A DNA stretch of 64,000 bases from Streptomyces sp. NBC_00358 (GCF_036099295.1 NZ_CP107976.1:248001-312000), one strand, 5' to 3'. Numbered from the stretch's first letter, positions 1 to 8,333 are shown. Translations and numbers: made by a program. The notes: generated by a model from the sequence alone, not told the origin.

Positions 1-1
1 T

Positions 2-61
2 CTCTACCGGGATCGTCCCAGCGCCTACGACGGAAGCGACTCCGTCCCCGACTACGGATAG
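2..61 (+). CDS. C-terminal end of an unidentified protein (cut by window edge)
   Basis: Twenty codons are open from the window edge to a TAG and encode LYRDRPSAYDGSDSVPDYG, with strong G/C at third positions. It could be the last residues of a gene lying to the left. The piece is too short for any family to be named, and it may equally be a chance open frame. Confidence 0.25.
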   Translation, partial: LYRDRPSAYDGSDSVPDYG

Positions 62-261
62 TTCCTCCGCTTAGCTTCTCGCCGGATGGCAGTGATGCGG
101 GCTCGGCGACGGCCGTCCTTCTCCTCCCCCTGATCAGAGGGAGGTGGACGACTCGTGTCTCCTCCTGAAAAGCCGACTGTGCAGTTCCGCTCGCGTTGCG
201 GGATGCGATGCAGTCGAAGCGGTCTCTCGCTTGGCCTGGGCGGTCCACCGTGTGCGTTGCT

Positions 262-420
262 GGTCTTTCGCGTCCGCCTGAGCCTGTAGTTCGGTGAAGG
301 CTCGCTTCCACGTGTCGTCGCGCTGACAGCGCCGGAACAGGTCATAGACCCGATCTCACGGCCCGTACCCCTCGGGCACCTCGACAATCTGTCGCGCCCA
401 CCAGTACTCCGCCGGAGCGG
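262..420 (-). pseudogene. IS5-family transposase, N-terminal fragment with nonsense codon
   Basis: Read on the minus strand, this stretch gives EYWWARQIVEVPEGYGP, a TGA at 358-356, then DRVYDLFRRCQRDDTW and FTELQAQADAKD. This matches the N-terminal helical part of Streptomyces IS5-group transposases (usual form xxxYGPWxxVYxxFRRWxxDGTW). The TGA sits exactly where the conserved Trp is expected, so a TGG has become a stop. Similarity ends after ADAKD. The catalytic half found at 455-957 points the other way, so the two pieces are not one intact gene. This is a dead transposase. Confidence 0.6.
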
Positions 421-454
421 TCAAGGGGGATCTTCAGAAGGAGCCGCTCGGCGG

Positions 455-957
455 TGTCGAGGTCGAGCCGGACGACCACGGTTTCGGGCGCTCGCGAGGT
501 GGTCTGATCACCAGGGGCCATCTCGCGGTCGAGCAGGGGCAGAAGCCCATGCCGATTATGGTCACGGCGGGGGCAGCGCGGGGATTCCCCGCAGTTCGAA
601 CCGGTCCTGGAGAACATCCGGGTGCCACGGCAGGGTCTGGGGCGTCCACGCAAACGGCCGGACAGAGTGCGCGGCGACAAGGCGTACGGCTCCCGGAAGA
701 ACCGTGCCTACCTGCGCCGACGTGGGATCCGGTGCACGATCCCGGAGAAGAAGGACCAGGTCCGCAACCGTAAGAAGCTTGGCTCCCGCGGAGGCCGACG
801 GCCGCGCTTCGACCTGGCCGACTACCGCGAGCGGCACGCAGTCGAATGCGGGATCACTCGCCTCAAGCGCCACCGGACCGTGGCCACGAGATGCGACACA
901 CTTGCCGTTCGCTACGAAGCAACCGTGCTGGTCGCCGCCATCCATGAGTGGCCGTGA
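455..957 (+). pseudogene. IS5-family transposase, C-terminal catalytic fragment (frameshifted)
   Basis: The plus strand encodes DDHGFGRSRGG followed by [17 protein letters not shown], then after a frame change near 580 [20 protein letters not shown], the [20 protein letters not shown] block and the closing [13 protein letters not shown]...AAIHEWP. This is the DDE core and C-terminus of an IS5-group transposase: the D of GDKAY and the E of HAVECGI are the expected second Asp and Glu. The start is missing, the frame is broken, and the N-terminal half at 262-420 is inverted relative to it. Non-functional remnant. Confidence 0.75.
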
Positions 958-1144
958 CCCCATGGCCGCACGAGCCTTCGGTTAACCCTTTGCCGAGGAA
1001 CCGACAGGCCGGCTAAGTTCTCCCAGCCGTCCATGTTGATCCGGACCGGCGCTGTCGACGAGGAGGTGTGGAGCACATGCGCAGGAGTGCCCAGCAGTTG
1101 AGCCCGCGTACTGACCTTTGCCACCTCCTCACGACGGAGACACC

Positions 1145-2023
1145 TTGTCCTTTCGCATCACCCCACTGACCGACCCTGCTCGCGGGGCACACAGCCGACG
1201 CCTTGCATGGTTGGCGTCCGACGCCGATTCCATCCCCGTCGGGACGGCCTTTCTTCGCCTGTTCGATGGCGGACAAGCACACCTGGCCGAACTGACCCTC
1301 CATGCTCATCCCGTGGAGCGCCGCAAGGGCGTCGGCTCCCGGCTCCTCGACACCGCCGTGGCCGCCGCCCGGGACAACGACCGACGCTGCGTCAGCGCGC
1401 AGGCCCAGGCCGGATCGCCCGGCGCCCACTTCCTGCCGGCCCGCGGCTTCCGCAAGGTGCTCACCCTGAGGTTCGCCCGCTTGCCACTGGCCGATGTGGA
1501 CGCCATCGCCCTCGCCGAGATCATCGAGCGTCCGCATCCCGGCTACCGGCTGACGTCATGGCAGGGAACCGTCCCTGACACCCTCGCCCAGACGTTTGCC
1601 GCCTCACGCCGGGCCATGGACGACATGCCCATGGAAGACACCGACTACGGCACCGTGGCCTGGGACGTGGACCAGGTCCGGGCTGCGGCGAAGGCCGTCG
1701 AACAGCGCGGTGACCAGTTGCACACTGTCGTCGCCATCGACACCTGCGATGACTCGATCGCCGGGTTCACCGAACTCGTCGTCCCCGGCAATGGCACGGG
1801 TGATGGCCAGCACTACGGCACCGGCGTCCTGCCCGAGCACCGCGGACACGGTCTCGGCCGATGGATGAAGGCTGAGTCGATCCGACAAACCCGCGGGCGC
1901 TATCCAGACCTCGGCGGCCTCCTGACCGACACTGCCGACAGCAACGCGCACATGAGACACATCAGCGACAGCCTCGGCTACGTGCCCACGCACACGACAC
2001 TGCAGTATCAGCTCGACCTGTAG
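1145..2023 (+). CDS. tandem GNAT-family N-acetyltransferase
   Basis: A 292-residue cytoplasmic protein with two GCN5-type acetyltransferase folds. The first (about residues 1-125) carries the acetyl-CoA loop ERRKGVGSRLLD; the second (about 135-292) has PEHRGHGLGRWMKAE, followed by DSNAHMRHISDSLGY, typical of GNATs that act on small molecules. The tandem layout resembles mycothiol-synthase-like proteins, but the substrate cannot be read from the sequence. I chose the TTG at 1145 because GGAG at 1136-1139 is correctly spaced; an in-frame TTG at 1118 is the alternative. The gene stands alone and is followed by a strong hairpin. Confidence 0.85.
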   Translation: MSFRITPLTDPARGAHSRRLAWLASDADSIPVGTAFLRLFDGGQAHLAELTLHAHPVERRKGVGSRLLDTAVAAARDNDRRCVSAQAQAGSPGAHFLPARGFRKVLTLRFARLPLADVDAIALAEIIERPHPGYRLTSWQGTVPDTLAQTFAASRRAMDDMPMEDTDYGTVAWDVDQVRAAAKAVEQRGDQLHTVVAIDTCDDSIAGFTELVVPGNGTGDGQHYGTGVLPEHRGHGLGRWMKAESIRQTRGRYPDLGGLLTDTADSNAHMRHISDSLGYVPTHTTLQYQLDL

Positions 2024-2032
2024 AGACGAGCG

Positions 2033-2070
2033 GACGGGCCGGACCTGGGCATCACCTTGTCCGACCCGTC
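2033..2070. terminator. bidirectional hairpin terminator
   Basis: GACGGGCCGGA at 2033-2043 pairs with TCCGACCCGTC at 2060-2070 (one G-U pair). It lies between the convergent acetyltransferase gene and the small gene at 2109-2420, so it can end transcription from both sides. Confidence 0.6.
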
Positions 2071-2108
2071 AGCACTTTCACACCACGCCCTGAGCTTGTC
2101 GTTTAACT

Positions 2109-2420
2109 TCAGGCGCTTGGCGGGGTCGCGGCAACGGTGACCTGAGCTGTCCAGGACCCGGGTTCCCGGGGCGGATCCCAGGTCACATCGACGTCAGCTT
2201 GGTGGAAGTCGTGTGCGAGTCCCACCACCATGGCAGCCACGGCGGCCTGTGCCTCGGCTGGGTCGGTGTTGGTCGCCACGTCGGCAAGGCGTCCGCAGAG
2301 CATCCCGCCTTCCTCGGTGAGAACACTGTGGCGCCAGCCTTCCGGCGTCGCCAGCAGGACGATGCCTCTCGGCATGCCGAAGGGAGGCCGTCTCTTCGTC
2401 GCACGCTCTCGTCGCACCAT
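2109..2420 (-). CDS. hypothetical protein, 103 aa
   Basis: A short soluble protein with no signal peptide or membrane segment. It starts with a basic patch (MVRRERATKRRPPF) and then has a compact acidic/hydrophobic body including LLATPEGWRHSVLTEEGGML and AAVAAMVVGLAHDFHQ. I do not recognise a family. The ATG at 2420 is preferred over upstream in-frame starts because the extra residues would be Pro/Arg/Ser-rich and read through decayed transposon DNA. It is convergent with the acetyltransferase gene and next to a transposase remnant. Confidence 0.5.
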   Translation of the reverse strand: MVRRERATKRRPPFGMPRGIVLLATPEGWRHSVLTEEGGMLCGRLADVATNTDPAEAQAAVAAMVVGLAHDFHQADVDVTWDPPREPGSWTAQVTVAATPPSA

Positions 2421-2469
2421 GGAGCTATCCAACCTCGTGGGCTTCCTGGAGGTTCGCGCGGGCAGAAGT

Positions 2470-2800
2470 TCAGGCGTCGCGGCGGGGTTTGGTGCCGACC
2501 TTGTGGTGGGCTGGCCGGGCGTACGCCTCACCGGTGGCGAGGACCCGCCCGACGTCATGGCGGGGTGCCGATCGCTGGTTCTTCGATCCTGGTGGCCGGC
2601 CCGGACCCGGACGGGAAAGTTTCGGTGCACCAGCCGGGGAGCCGGTCTTTGTGCGCATGTTTCTGAACCCTCTACGGACCCGGGCGGGCGTGAGCTTGTT
2701 TGGCGGGGTCGGCTTCTCCCAGGGCCGACGAAGGTCGGTGGCCAGGGGCGGGCGAGGCGGAACTGGGCGAAGGCGACGATCTAAAGCGGTGGTCAGCGGC
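2470..2800 (-). pseudogene. DDE transposase, C-terminal remnant
   Basis: The minus strand encodes FAQFRLARP, then after a one-base frame change near 2748 LATDLRRPWEKPTPP, LTPARVRRGFRNMRTK and PGPGRPPGSKNQRSAPRHDV. This Arg/Pro/Gly-rich tail is the characteristic C-terminus of a DDE transposase family common in Streptomyces (relatives are annotated as NF041680-like putative transposases). The DDE core upstream is absent and the frame is broken, so only about 110 residues remain. Family assignment is from memory of that tail. Confidence 0.55.
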
Positions 2801-2825
2801 AACTTCTTCGAGGCGGACGGTGCGG

Positions 2826-3464
2826 CTACTCGAAGGACGGAACAGCTGCGACCAGCAGCCTGCCCGCACGTGTGACGGCTGTGGTGGGGTTGATGCTGCA
2901 TTCCTCCGCAACCGTCGTGGCCCAGCAATCCCCCCAGGTCGCTGCCCAGTCGGTGGCCAGGTCACTGTTGGGGTCGAGATCCTCGGGTTTGCCCGTGATG
3001 CCGTAGGCGTCGAGGAGCCGCCGCTCAACACCGACCGGCTCGCCCAGGGCGAGCTCTGGGTACTCACTGATCCAACGGCGGAGGATCCGTCCCCCTTCGG
3101 CGATCAGCCACGCTTCCCCGTCGTTCTGCTCACTGTGGAAGAACAGTTGGGCTTTGCCGAAGCGGGCGCTCAGCTCTCGGCACAAGTCGGTGATGTGCGC
3201 AGTCTGCTCTGGATAGGGCAGCCCGAAGTACGGCCCGACGACCAGAGTCCACCCCTGCATGGGTGGAGTAACGACGACGGTGGAGAACGGCTCCTCCTCG
3301 TCGTGCGCCACCTCGTCGATAAGTTCCACGCCATCAGCCCAAGTGGTCTCCCGTACATCCGTCAAGCCGAGGACTTCCACCACTTCCGCCTGATCGGCGG
3401 ACGCAACCGCGAGCCATGAGAGCCAACAAGCGCGTATGAGCGGTGCGGAATCAGTAGTCCCCAT
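2826..3464 (-). CDS. hypothetical protein, 212 aa
   Basis: A soluble protein of 212 residues with many acidic residues and Trp (WADGVELIDEV; SEQNDGEAWLIAEGG; LATDWAATWGDCWA). There is no signal peptide or membrane helix. The middle part (about 60-130) looks like a small alpha/beta unit ending in an immunity- or SUKH-like strand pattern, but I cannot assign a family. The ATG at 3464 is chosen with AGG just upstream; an in-frame ATG lies at 3473. The long extension further upstream has non-coding composition. Confidence 0.6.
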   Translation of the reverse strand: MGTTDSAPLIRACWLSWLAVASADQAEVVEVLGLTDVRETTWADGVELIDEVAHDEEEPFSTVVVTPPMQGWTLVVGPYFGLPYPEQTAHITDLCRELSARFGKAQLFFHSEQNDGEAWLIAEGGRILRRWISEYPELALGEPVGVERRLLDAYGITGKPEDLDPNSDLATDWAATWGDCWATTVAEECSINPTTAVTRAGRLLVAAVPSFE

Positions 3465-3690
3465 GACCTGCATCTTAGAGACGAGTAACAGTCGCGCTCC
3501 TGGCCGACAGCGGGCTGGCCACTGCGCGGACGCGCCAGAAGCGTGCCACGTCTCGCGGAGAACCACGGGGAACCACGGGGAGCAAGGCGGCAACCCTGCG
3601 GTACTGGGTCCAGATTCACGCAGGTCAAAACAAGTTCCGCCTCCAGAAGACCCAAGCTTCCCAAGCCAAGGTCCCCGCCGTCGCGGTCCG

Positions 3691-4218
3691 TCAGTCCAGC
3701 CAGACGAGCATCGCGTCGTCCGCCCTGACAGCAGCCTCGAAGAACTGTGTGAGGTCGTCGTACCAGGGGCGCCCCCACTCCAGCGAGCCGGGCTCACTCC
3801 ATCCGAGTGGATACACCTCGGCACTGGTCAGTTCAGCGGCGTTCACCCCACTAATCAGCTGGGCATAGGTGGTGCCTCGCAAGGCTTCCGTTGCGAGGCG
3901 GACCCGCTCAGGCCGCAGGTACCTCGGAGGCCCGTACACCCAGTCCTCATCCTCGGCGAACGGCTCCTCACCGTGGATCACGTTCACAGGGAAGTCGGCA
4001 CGCGCCATCAGGAAGCGAAGCACGTCCCAGGTCTTGTACGTGCTGAAGTGGCGCGCTTCGGCCGGCGCGGGCTCCGATTCCTCCTCGGCATCCTGGACCT
4101 CTTCGACGAAACCCAAAGCCCAGTCGGAGAGCGCCTGTACGCCTCGCGCATGGCCAGCGGGACTAGGATCCCTGCCGGGCGAAGTCGTAGCGCAGAGGTA
4201 GTCGCGCGCGGTCTCCAA
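3691..4218 (-). CDS. DUF1877 (YfbM-like) family protein, 5' end uncertain
   Basis: The last 140 residues match DUF1877 proteins: an FSTYKTWDVLRFLM helix, the DFPVNVIHGEEP strand, YGPPRYLRPERVRLATEAL, EVYPLGW, and the closing FFEAAVRADDAMLVWLD. The function of the family is unknown. Homology is convincing only to about 4130, and the normal N-terminus is not visible. The only in-frame start codon left upstream is a TTG at 4218, inside the tRNA-like sequence at 4181-4255 on the other strand. The gene may therefore have lost its 5' end when that sequence arrived. Confidence 0.55.
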   Translation of the reverse strand: METARDYLCATTSPGRDPSPAGHARGVQALSDWALGFVEEVQDAEEESEPAPAEARHFSTYKTWDVLRFLMARADFPVNVIHGEEPFAEDEDWVYGPPRYLRPERVRLATEALRGTTYAQLISGVNAAELTSAEVYPLGWSEPGSLEWGRPWYDDLTQFFEAAVRADDAMLVWLD

Positions 4219-4255
4219 AATCGCGAGGACGCCGGTTCGAATCCGGTCGGCTTCG
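4181..4255 (+). tRNA. tRNA-Trp(CCA)-like gene
   Basis: A cloverleaf can be folded by eye. The acceptor stem is GAAGTCG (4181-4187) with CGGCTTC (4248-4254). The anticodon stem is GCGGT (4208-4212) with ATCGC (4220-4224), around loop CTCCAAA and anticodon CCA at 4215-4217. The T arm is GCCGG-TTCGAAT-CCGGT (4231-4247). The D arm (GCGC 4190-4193 with GCGC 4204-4207) has a 10-nt loop and leaves no linker base at position 26, which is odd. No CCA end is encoded, as is common in streptomycetes. It could be an extra, mobile-element-borne or decaying tRNA. It lies antisense to the start of the DUF1877 gene. Confidence 0.5.
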
Positions 4256-4334
4256 TCCGCCCCGGCTGCGGCGTCCAACCGTAGCGGGACGGTTCCGCGC
4301 GGGCCCTGCGACCCTGGGCTCGTATCGTGCATGC

Positions 4335-4532
4335 ATGCGCAATGAGCGGCACGACGAGCCACTGTCCAAAGCGGAGTTGGAGTTGTTCCTCCAGTATCTG
4401 CACCGGTTCGCCAACCACGATGTGGATCACTTCGCCCTCATGCAGGTGGGCGATTCCGAGTACCCCGTCTATGTGACCTTCTCCAGGAAGCCCGAGGCGG
4501 GAGTTGACCCCGAGGTCTACCGGCGGCCGTAG
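4335..4532 (+). CDS. small hypothetical protein, 65 aa
   Basis: A 65-residue acidic protein with a helical segment LSKAELELFLQYLHRFANHD followed by a strand pair (FALMQVGDSE, VYVTFSRKP). The composition and fold pattern are those of small single-domain actinomycete proteins of unknown function. No clear ribosome site precedes the ATG. It sits between the tRNA-like gene and a convergent hypothetical gene. Confidence 0.5.
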   Translation: MRNERHDEPLSKAELELFLQYLHRFANHDVDHFALMQVGDSEYPVYVTFSRKPEAGVDPEVYRRP

Positions 4533-4678
4533 CGAACCCCGGGCCCTGTCGAATGCGTGTCGAGGTCTGGCCGACTGGGAGTCGGGGCGGGGGCGGCGTA
4601 GGTCAGAGGTAGTGCCTCACTCGACACACCAAGCGCCTGCTAAGCACCTGCTCCAACGCCTGGGCACGGAGGCACGAG

Positions 4679-5293
4679 CTAGGCCGACCGTCGAGCGTCA
4701 GGCAGGGCAAGCGGCTCGTGGTGATGCCACAGCAGATGGCGGTCTCCGCGGCGCAGTTCTGCGTCCCCCCACTCAAGGCGCATGACCCCGGTACCCATGG
4801 CACACGCGTAGGCCAGGAGTATCAGGCCGGCATCCGGGTCGAGCTGACCCAGGTCTTTGTGGAACTCCTGCTCTTGCAGCTCTTCAAGCCCGAGATCCAA
4901 TTCCTCCTGCATGGGTTCGGGACCGTGGCGCCGAATCAGATCAGCTCGAAGGCCAACTGCACGACGGAGTCGCGCCACCGTGACAGGTACGTCCCGTTTG
5001 GCGTACCGGATCGGATAGAGCACATGTCCGGCCACAACCATCACCGTGCGCGCTTGCAGGCGCACCGCCGTGACGCCTGGAAGATCCGCGAGCCCTGCTG
5101 CCAGCTCCTCGTATTGTGAAGCGTGAAGACCGTGTCCGTACGCCTCCAGGGTCTGCGTACCTACGCCCCGGTGGCCGTCCCGAGCCCGCTCATGGGCCCT
5201 GCCGATGCACTCCGGGATCAGCTTCGACAACGGCACGGCCAGCTCGCCGAAAACGCTCCGCGACCATAACGAGCTTGCGCTCAGGTCCCCCAT
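4679..5293 (-). CDS. conserved-looking hypothetical protein, 204 aa
   Basis: A soluble 204-residue protein without signal peptide. Visible blocks are LWSRSVFGELAVPLSKLIPE near the N-terminus, LVLYPIRYAKR-type strand residues in the middle (HVLYPIRYAKRDVPV), and a C-terminal MRLEWGDAEL...LWHHHEPL. It resembles a family of Streptomyces proteins of unknown role that I remember only by pattern. The start at 5293 is supported by GAGGGGG upstream of the ATG; the in-frame extension to 5371 lacks such a site. Confidence 0.65.
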   Translation of the reverse strand: MGDLSASSLWSRSVFGELAVPLSKLIPECIGRAHERARDGHRGVGTQTLEAYGHGLHASQYEELAAGLADLPGVTAVRLQARTVMVVAGHVLYPIRYAKRDVPVTVARLRRAVGLRADLIRRHGPEPMQEELDLGLEELQEQEFHKDLGQLDPDAGLILLAYACAMGTGVMRLEWGDAELRRGDRHLLWHHHEPLALPDARRSA

Positions 5294-5783
5294 CTCGTTC
5301 CCCCTCGTACTCACGGCACCGTCAGAGGCAACTGCCAAACTCCGACGGTGACGCACGGTTAGGCTCCCCACAAGGGCGCACAGCAGGCGCTCGCGGCGCG
5401 GGGCTTCGACAAAGCCGAAGTTGCGCCATCAACATCAACTGCTCTGGACATCTGCTGACGCCGCGTCAAAGCTGGTGAGCGGCACGGTGGGGATTGCCGG
5501 CGTCTGGACTACCCGGGGACAGATCCGCAGCAACTTGACTCGATAGTGCCGCGAACTCGCTGCCGAGATGATGCGTCGCCACAGCTCTGAGCCAGCCGCT
5601 CAGGAGTATCTGGCACGTCTGCGCGCGCTTGGACAAGAGAAGCCCGGATTCCTGCCGCAGTAGCGAACTCAGTTGGCTGAGCACGCCAGGTGGCCGCCGC
5701 GCACGCCAGTTGGCCCATCCGGTGCTGCCGACCATTCCCGCCCCGTCGCCCAACACCACGCGCAGTATCCATATCCGCCGGCC
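5294..5783. other. intergenic stretch, no gene supported
   Basis: About 490 bases between two divergently transcribed genes. It must hold both promoters, but no clear -35/-10 pair, repeat or hairpin was seen. Short open frames here overlap on both strands and have no family resemblance. Confidence 0.4.
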
Positions 5784-6590
5784 ATGAGACTCTTCCGATC
5801 GCGCGCCAAGCGGACGACTGAACCCCCTGTGTCGCGGACCATGGCCCTGTACATGGCCGGGCGCTACGCAGTGGCGGTGACCGAGGCTCGTGCCGTGGCC
5901 CGGTCACTGCCCCACGATGACACGTACACGCCGCTGGCACTGAGCATCACCGCAAACGCGACGGGCGCCCAGGGCCGCCACGCCGACGCTCTCGCCATAT
6001 ACGACGAAGTGCTGCCGATCGTCGGAGAGTCTTTCGGAGCCGATCACTGGCAGACCCTGAAACTGCGCTCCGACCGCGCCCAGACGCTGGCCGAGCTCGG
6101 TCGGTACGCCGAGTGCGAGGCAGAGTGTGAGGCCGTCGCCCAGACCGCGAGCGGCGGTACAGGGGAGCTGCAAACCGTAGAAAGGGCGGCCAGCAACGGG
6201 CTGGTCTTCGCTCTCAGCGCGCAGGAGCGCCACCCGGAGGCCGAGGCACGCGCCCGCGATATCCTGGCCGCCTATCCCGAACCGGACCGGCTGACTCTGG
6301 CATTGAGGATCGGCCTGGCACGCAGCCTCAACGGCCAAGCCCGCTACGAAGAGGCCCTCGCCGAGGCGGAGCGCGCCCGTGAGCTGCGCCGCAGCCTGCC
6401 CGCGGAGGGCAGGCCAGCGATCGGCGCCATCGAGCTGGCCATAGCCACCGCCCTCCTGGGACTACGCCGCCGCATCGAGGCTCGCGTTCAGGCCGCAGCT
6501 GCTCACGATGCCTGTCTGGCCTCATTCGGCCCGGACTATCGCCGCACAGTCGAGGCTCAGGCTCTGCTCGACCGAATCGACGGCGCTTGA
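5784..6590 (+). CDS. tetratricopeptide-repeat protein
   Basis: A 268-residue soluble protein built of TPR-like helix pairs. Units such as GRHADALAIYDEVLPIVGES, ADHWQTLKLRSDRAQTLAEL, GRYAECEAECEAV and ARYEEALAEAERARELRR have the Gly/Ala/Tyr spacing of the repeats. Such proteins serve as protein-protein scaffolds, in streptomycetes often beside regulators. The start at ATG 5784 follows a poor ribosome site; an upstream in-frame start would add a Pro/His-rich tail. A hairpin follows at 6667-6702. The partner is not evident from the neighbours. Confidence 0.75.
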   Translation: MRLFRSRAKRTTEPPVSRTMALYMAGRYAVAVTEARAVARSLPHDDTYTPLALSITANATGAQGRHADALAIYDEVLPIVGESFGADHWQTLKLRSDRAQTLAELGRYAECEAECEAVAQTASGGTGELQTVERAASNGLVFALSAQERHPEAEARARDILAAYPEPDRLTLALRIGLARSLNGQARYEEALAEAERARELRRSLPAEGRPAIGAIELAIATALLGLRRRIEARVQAAAAHDACLASFGPDYRRTVEAQALLDRIDGA

Positions 6591-6666
6591 TCGGACGCGT
6601 ACCGCGACTCCGAACACGGGTGTCCCAGGTGTCCGACCGTCCGGTTATGGCCCTCATCTGCACAAA

Positions 6667-6702
6667 CAGCCCGGACAGCTCAGGGTTGCTGTGTCCGGGC
6701 TG
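6667..6702. terminator. hairpin after the TPR gene
   Basis: CAGCCCGGACA (6667-6677) pairs perfectly with TGTCCGGGCTG (6692-6702). It is followed at once by a second inverted repeat at 6713-6749. No T-run follows, which is normal for high-GC actinomycetes. Confidence 0.5.
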
Positions 6703-6712
6703 TCCGGTCACA

Positions 6713-6749
6713 GACGGCTGTAACACCCGATCGGCTGTTACAGCCCGTC
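6713..6749. repeat. second inverted repeat
   Basis: GACGGCTGTAACA (6713-6725) and TGTTACAGCCCGTC (6736-6749) are complementary apart from one extra C. With the hairpin just before it, this makes a double stem-loop. It could be a second terminator or an element end. Confidence 0.4.
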
Positions 6750-6895
6750 GGCGGAGCCGACCTCTTCAATCGGCGCAGGAGCCGGAGGCGACTTCCCGAC
6801 TTCGCACTATCTGCGATACAGGAGGGCACCACATACCTCCGGGGATCAAGGAACCTGCTGGTCAGGGTCCATTCGCAAGCCGAACTCTGATTGTG

Positions 6896-6936
6896 CTCCG
6901 GAGTCGTGTGCGCAGGTTCGAATCCTGCCGGGGGCA
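6896..6936 (+). other. 3' half of a tRNA-Arg(CCG): probable attachment-site remnant
   Basis: From 6896 the sequence reads as a tRNA from the anticodon loop onward: CTCCGGA (anticodon CCG), then a T arm GCAGG-TTCGAAT-CCTGC (6912-6928), the acceptor 3' strand CGGGGGC (6929-6935) and discriminator A. No matching GCCCCCG acceptor, D arm or 5' anticodon strand lies upstream; bases 6891-6895 do not pair with 6903-6907. Identity that starts at the anticodon loop is the usual signature of tyrosine-integrase attachment sites of integrative elements and prophages. No integrase gene is in the window. Confidence 0.6.
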
Positions 6937-6954
6937 CTCCTTACGAGGTGCCCA

Positions 6955-6994
6955 AAGACCCCGTCACCAGCGGAATCGCTGAGGCCGGGGTCTT
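6955..6994 (+). terminator. terminator of the truncated tRNA
   Basis: AAGACCCCG (6955-6963) pairs with CGGGGTCTT (6986-6994). It lies 18 bases after the tRNA 3' end, as expected for a native tRNA terminator, so the flank to the right is probably the original chromosomal side. Confidence 0.6.
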
Positions 6995-7186
6995 CGCGTA
7001 TGTGCAGGTAGATGCCGCCCGAAGCCGCCGTATGTCGGGGTCTGTGGACGAGGCGTGGACGGGATCTTGGGGCATCGACCCAGGTCATGGGGCGCAAAGG
7101 GCGGGAGTCCACAGCTCCGCCCCTCTATCCTCTCCCCCGGATCACCGATCACCGAGGGCCGCACCGTCGATGTGCCGGATCCGCGG

Positions 7187-8170
7187 TCAGGACGTGCAGC
7201 TGGCCACCGAGCCGACAGGCCGGCAGTTGTTGGGGGTGTTGTCGACGATCCGGCTGTTGACGAGGTTCAGGACGCTGGGGGACGGCGCTTGCCAGATGCC
7301 GCCGCCGTTGAGCGCGCTGTTGTGCTGCACCACTGTTTTCGTCAGCGTAGTGCTGCCGTAATTGACGATACCGCCGCCAATCTGGCCTGCGCGATTGTCG
7401 GCGATGGTCGTCGAGGAGACGTCCAACGGGGCGCGGTCGTTGTAGATTCCGCCGCCCTGCCCGAAGGCGCGATTGGCGCCGATGTACGACTTCTTGATGG
7501 TCAGAGAGACCCCGGCGGTGAAGATGCCACCCCCAAGTTGCGTAGCCTGATTCCCCTCCACTTTGGTGTTGTCGAGCAGGGTGGTGCTGCGCGGCCCGTT
7601 GTAGATGGCGCCTCCCTGCTGTGCCGCGCTGTCCCGCAGGGTGCTGTCATGGACTTCGAGGGTGCTGCCCTGGTTGACGAAAATGGCGCCCCCTTGGTTT
7701 GCCGTGCTGTTGGTCACCGTGCTGTGCCGGAGGATGAGCGTCCCTCCGTCGGTGGGCAGGTAGGTGCCGGCGTAGTCGAGGTAGCCGCCACCGGTCGCTG
7801 TGACGCCGTCGACGGTCAGGCGCCCATTGGGACCGTCGATCTCCGCGATGCGGAAGCCATCGGCGACGTCGGGGTCCCGTCGGATGGTGGTGTTGTGACC
7901 CAGCAGGGTGACGGTGCCCGTGATCTGCGGCAGGGCGTTGGGGCCGAGCCCTCCGGTCGACGCTGGAGTCGTGACGTTGTACACGCATTTGGGCGCGAGC
8001 CGGATGGTGTGCGGCCCGGTGTTGTTGTTCGCGGCGACGATCGCGTTGTTGAGCGCGGTGACATCACAGGGGATGGACACCTGGGGGTCCGCACTTGCCG
8101 CGCTTCCCATGCCGAGCACAGCAACAATCGGCACAGCCAAGGCCACGGGGCTGAGTTGACGTCTGAGCAT
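7187..8170 (-). CDS. secreted right-handed beta-helix repeat protein
   Basis: A 327-residue protein with an N-terminal signal peptide (LLRR-type n-region, VALAVPIVAVLGMGSAASA, cleavage near residue 28). The body shows short repeats of the polymorphic-membrane-protein type: ANQGGAIFVNQG, AQQGGAIYNGP, TQLGGGIFTAG, FGQGGGIYNDR, GQIGGGIVNYG, LNGGGIWQ. This GG(A/G)I pattern every 25 or so residues predicts a parallel beta-helix. Such proteins are adhesins or polysaccharide-active proteins, but no catalytic site is visible. The start at 8170 follows GGAG. The paired Cys at the C-terminus may close the helix. Confidence 0.8.
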   Translation of the reverse strand: MLRRQLSPVALAVPIVAVLGMGSAASADPQVSIPCDVTALNNAIVAANNNTGPHTIRLAPKCVYNVTTPASTGGLGPNALPQITGTVTLLGHNTTIRRDPDVADGFRIAEIDGPNGRLTVDGVTATGGGYLDYAGTYLPTDGGTLILRHSTVTNSTANQGGAIFVNQGSTLEVHDSTLRDSAAQQGGAIYNGPRSTTLLDNTKVEGNQATQLGGGIFTAGVSLTIKKSYIGANRAFGQGGGIYNDRAPLDVSSTTIADNRAGQIGGGIVNYGSTTLTKTVVQHNSALNGGGIWQAPSPSVLNLVNSRIVDNTPNNCRPVGSVASCTS

Positions 8171-8333
8171 GTCTTCTCCAGGTCGCATTACGTGATCAAT
8201 TGATCACCTTCAGCGACCATGGCCAGATTTCCGCGAGCTCGCAACCTGTCATTCGCGGAAAAGGCAGGAGCGGCAGGCAGGTATCGACCGCCCCAGCCGA
8301 CATGCGCGGTGCACGTCGACGGGCGCACACCTC

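Noticed and set aside
4598..4660. A second tRNA-like start (GTAGGTCAGAGGTAGTGCC) resembling the D arm of the tRNA-Trp-like gene
   Set aside because: No anticodon stem, T arm or matching acceptor strand follows, so it is at most a tRNA 5' fragment or chance similarity.
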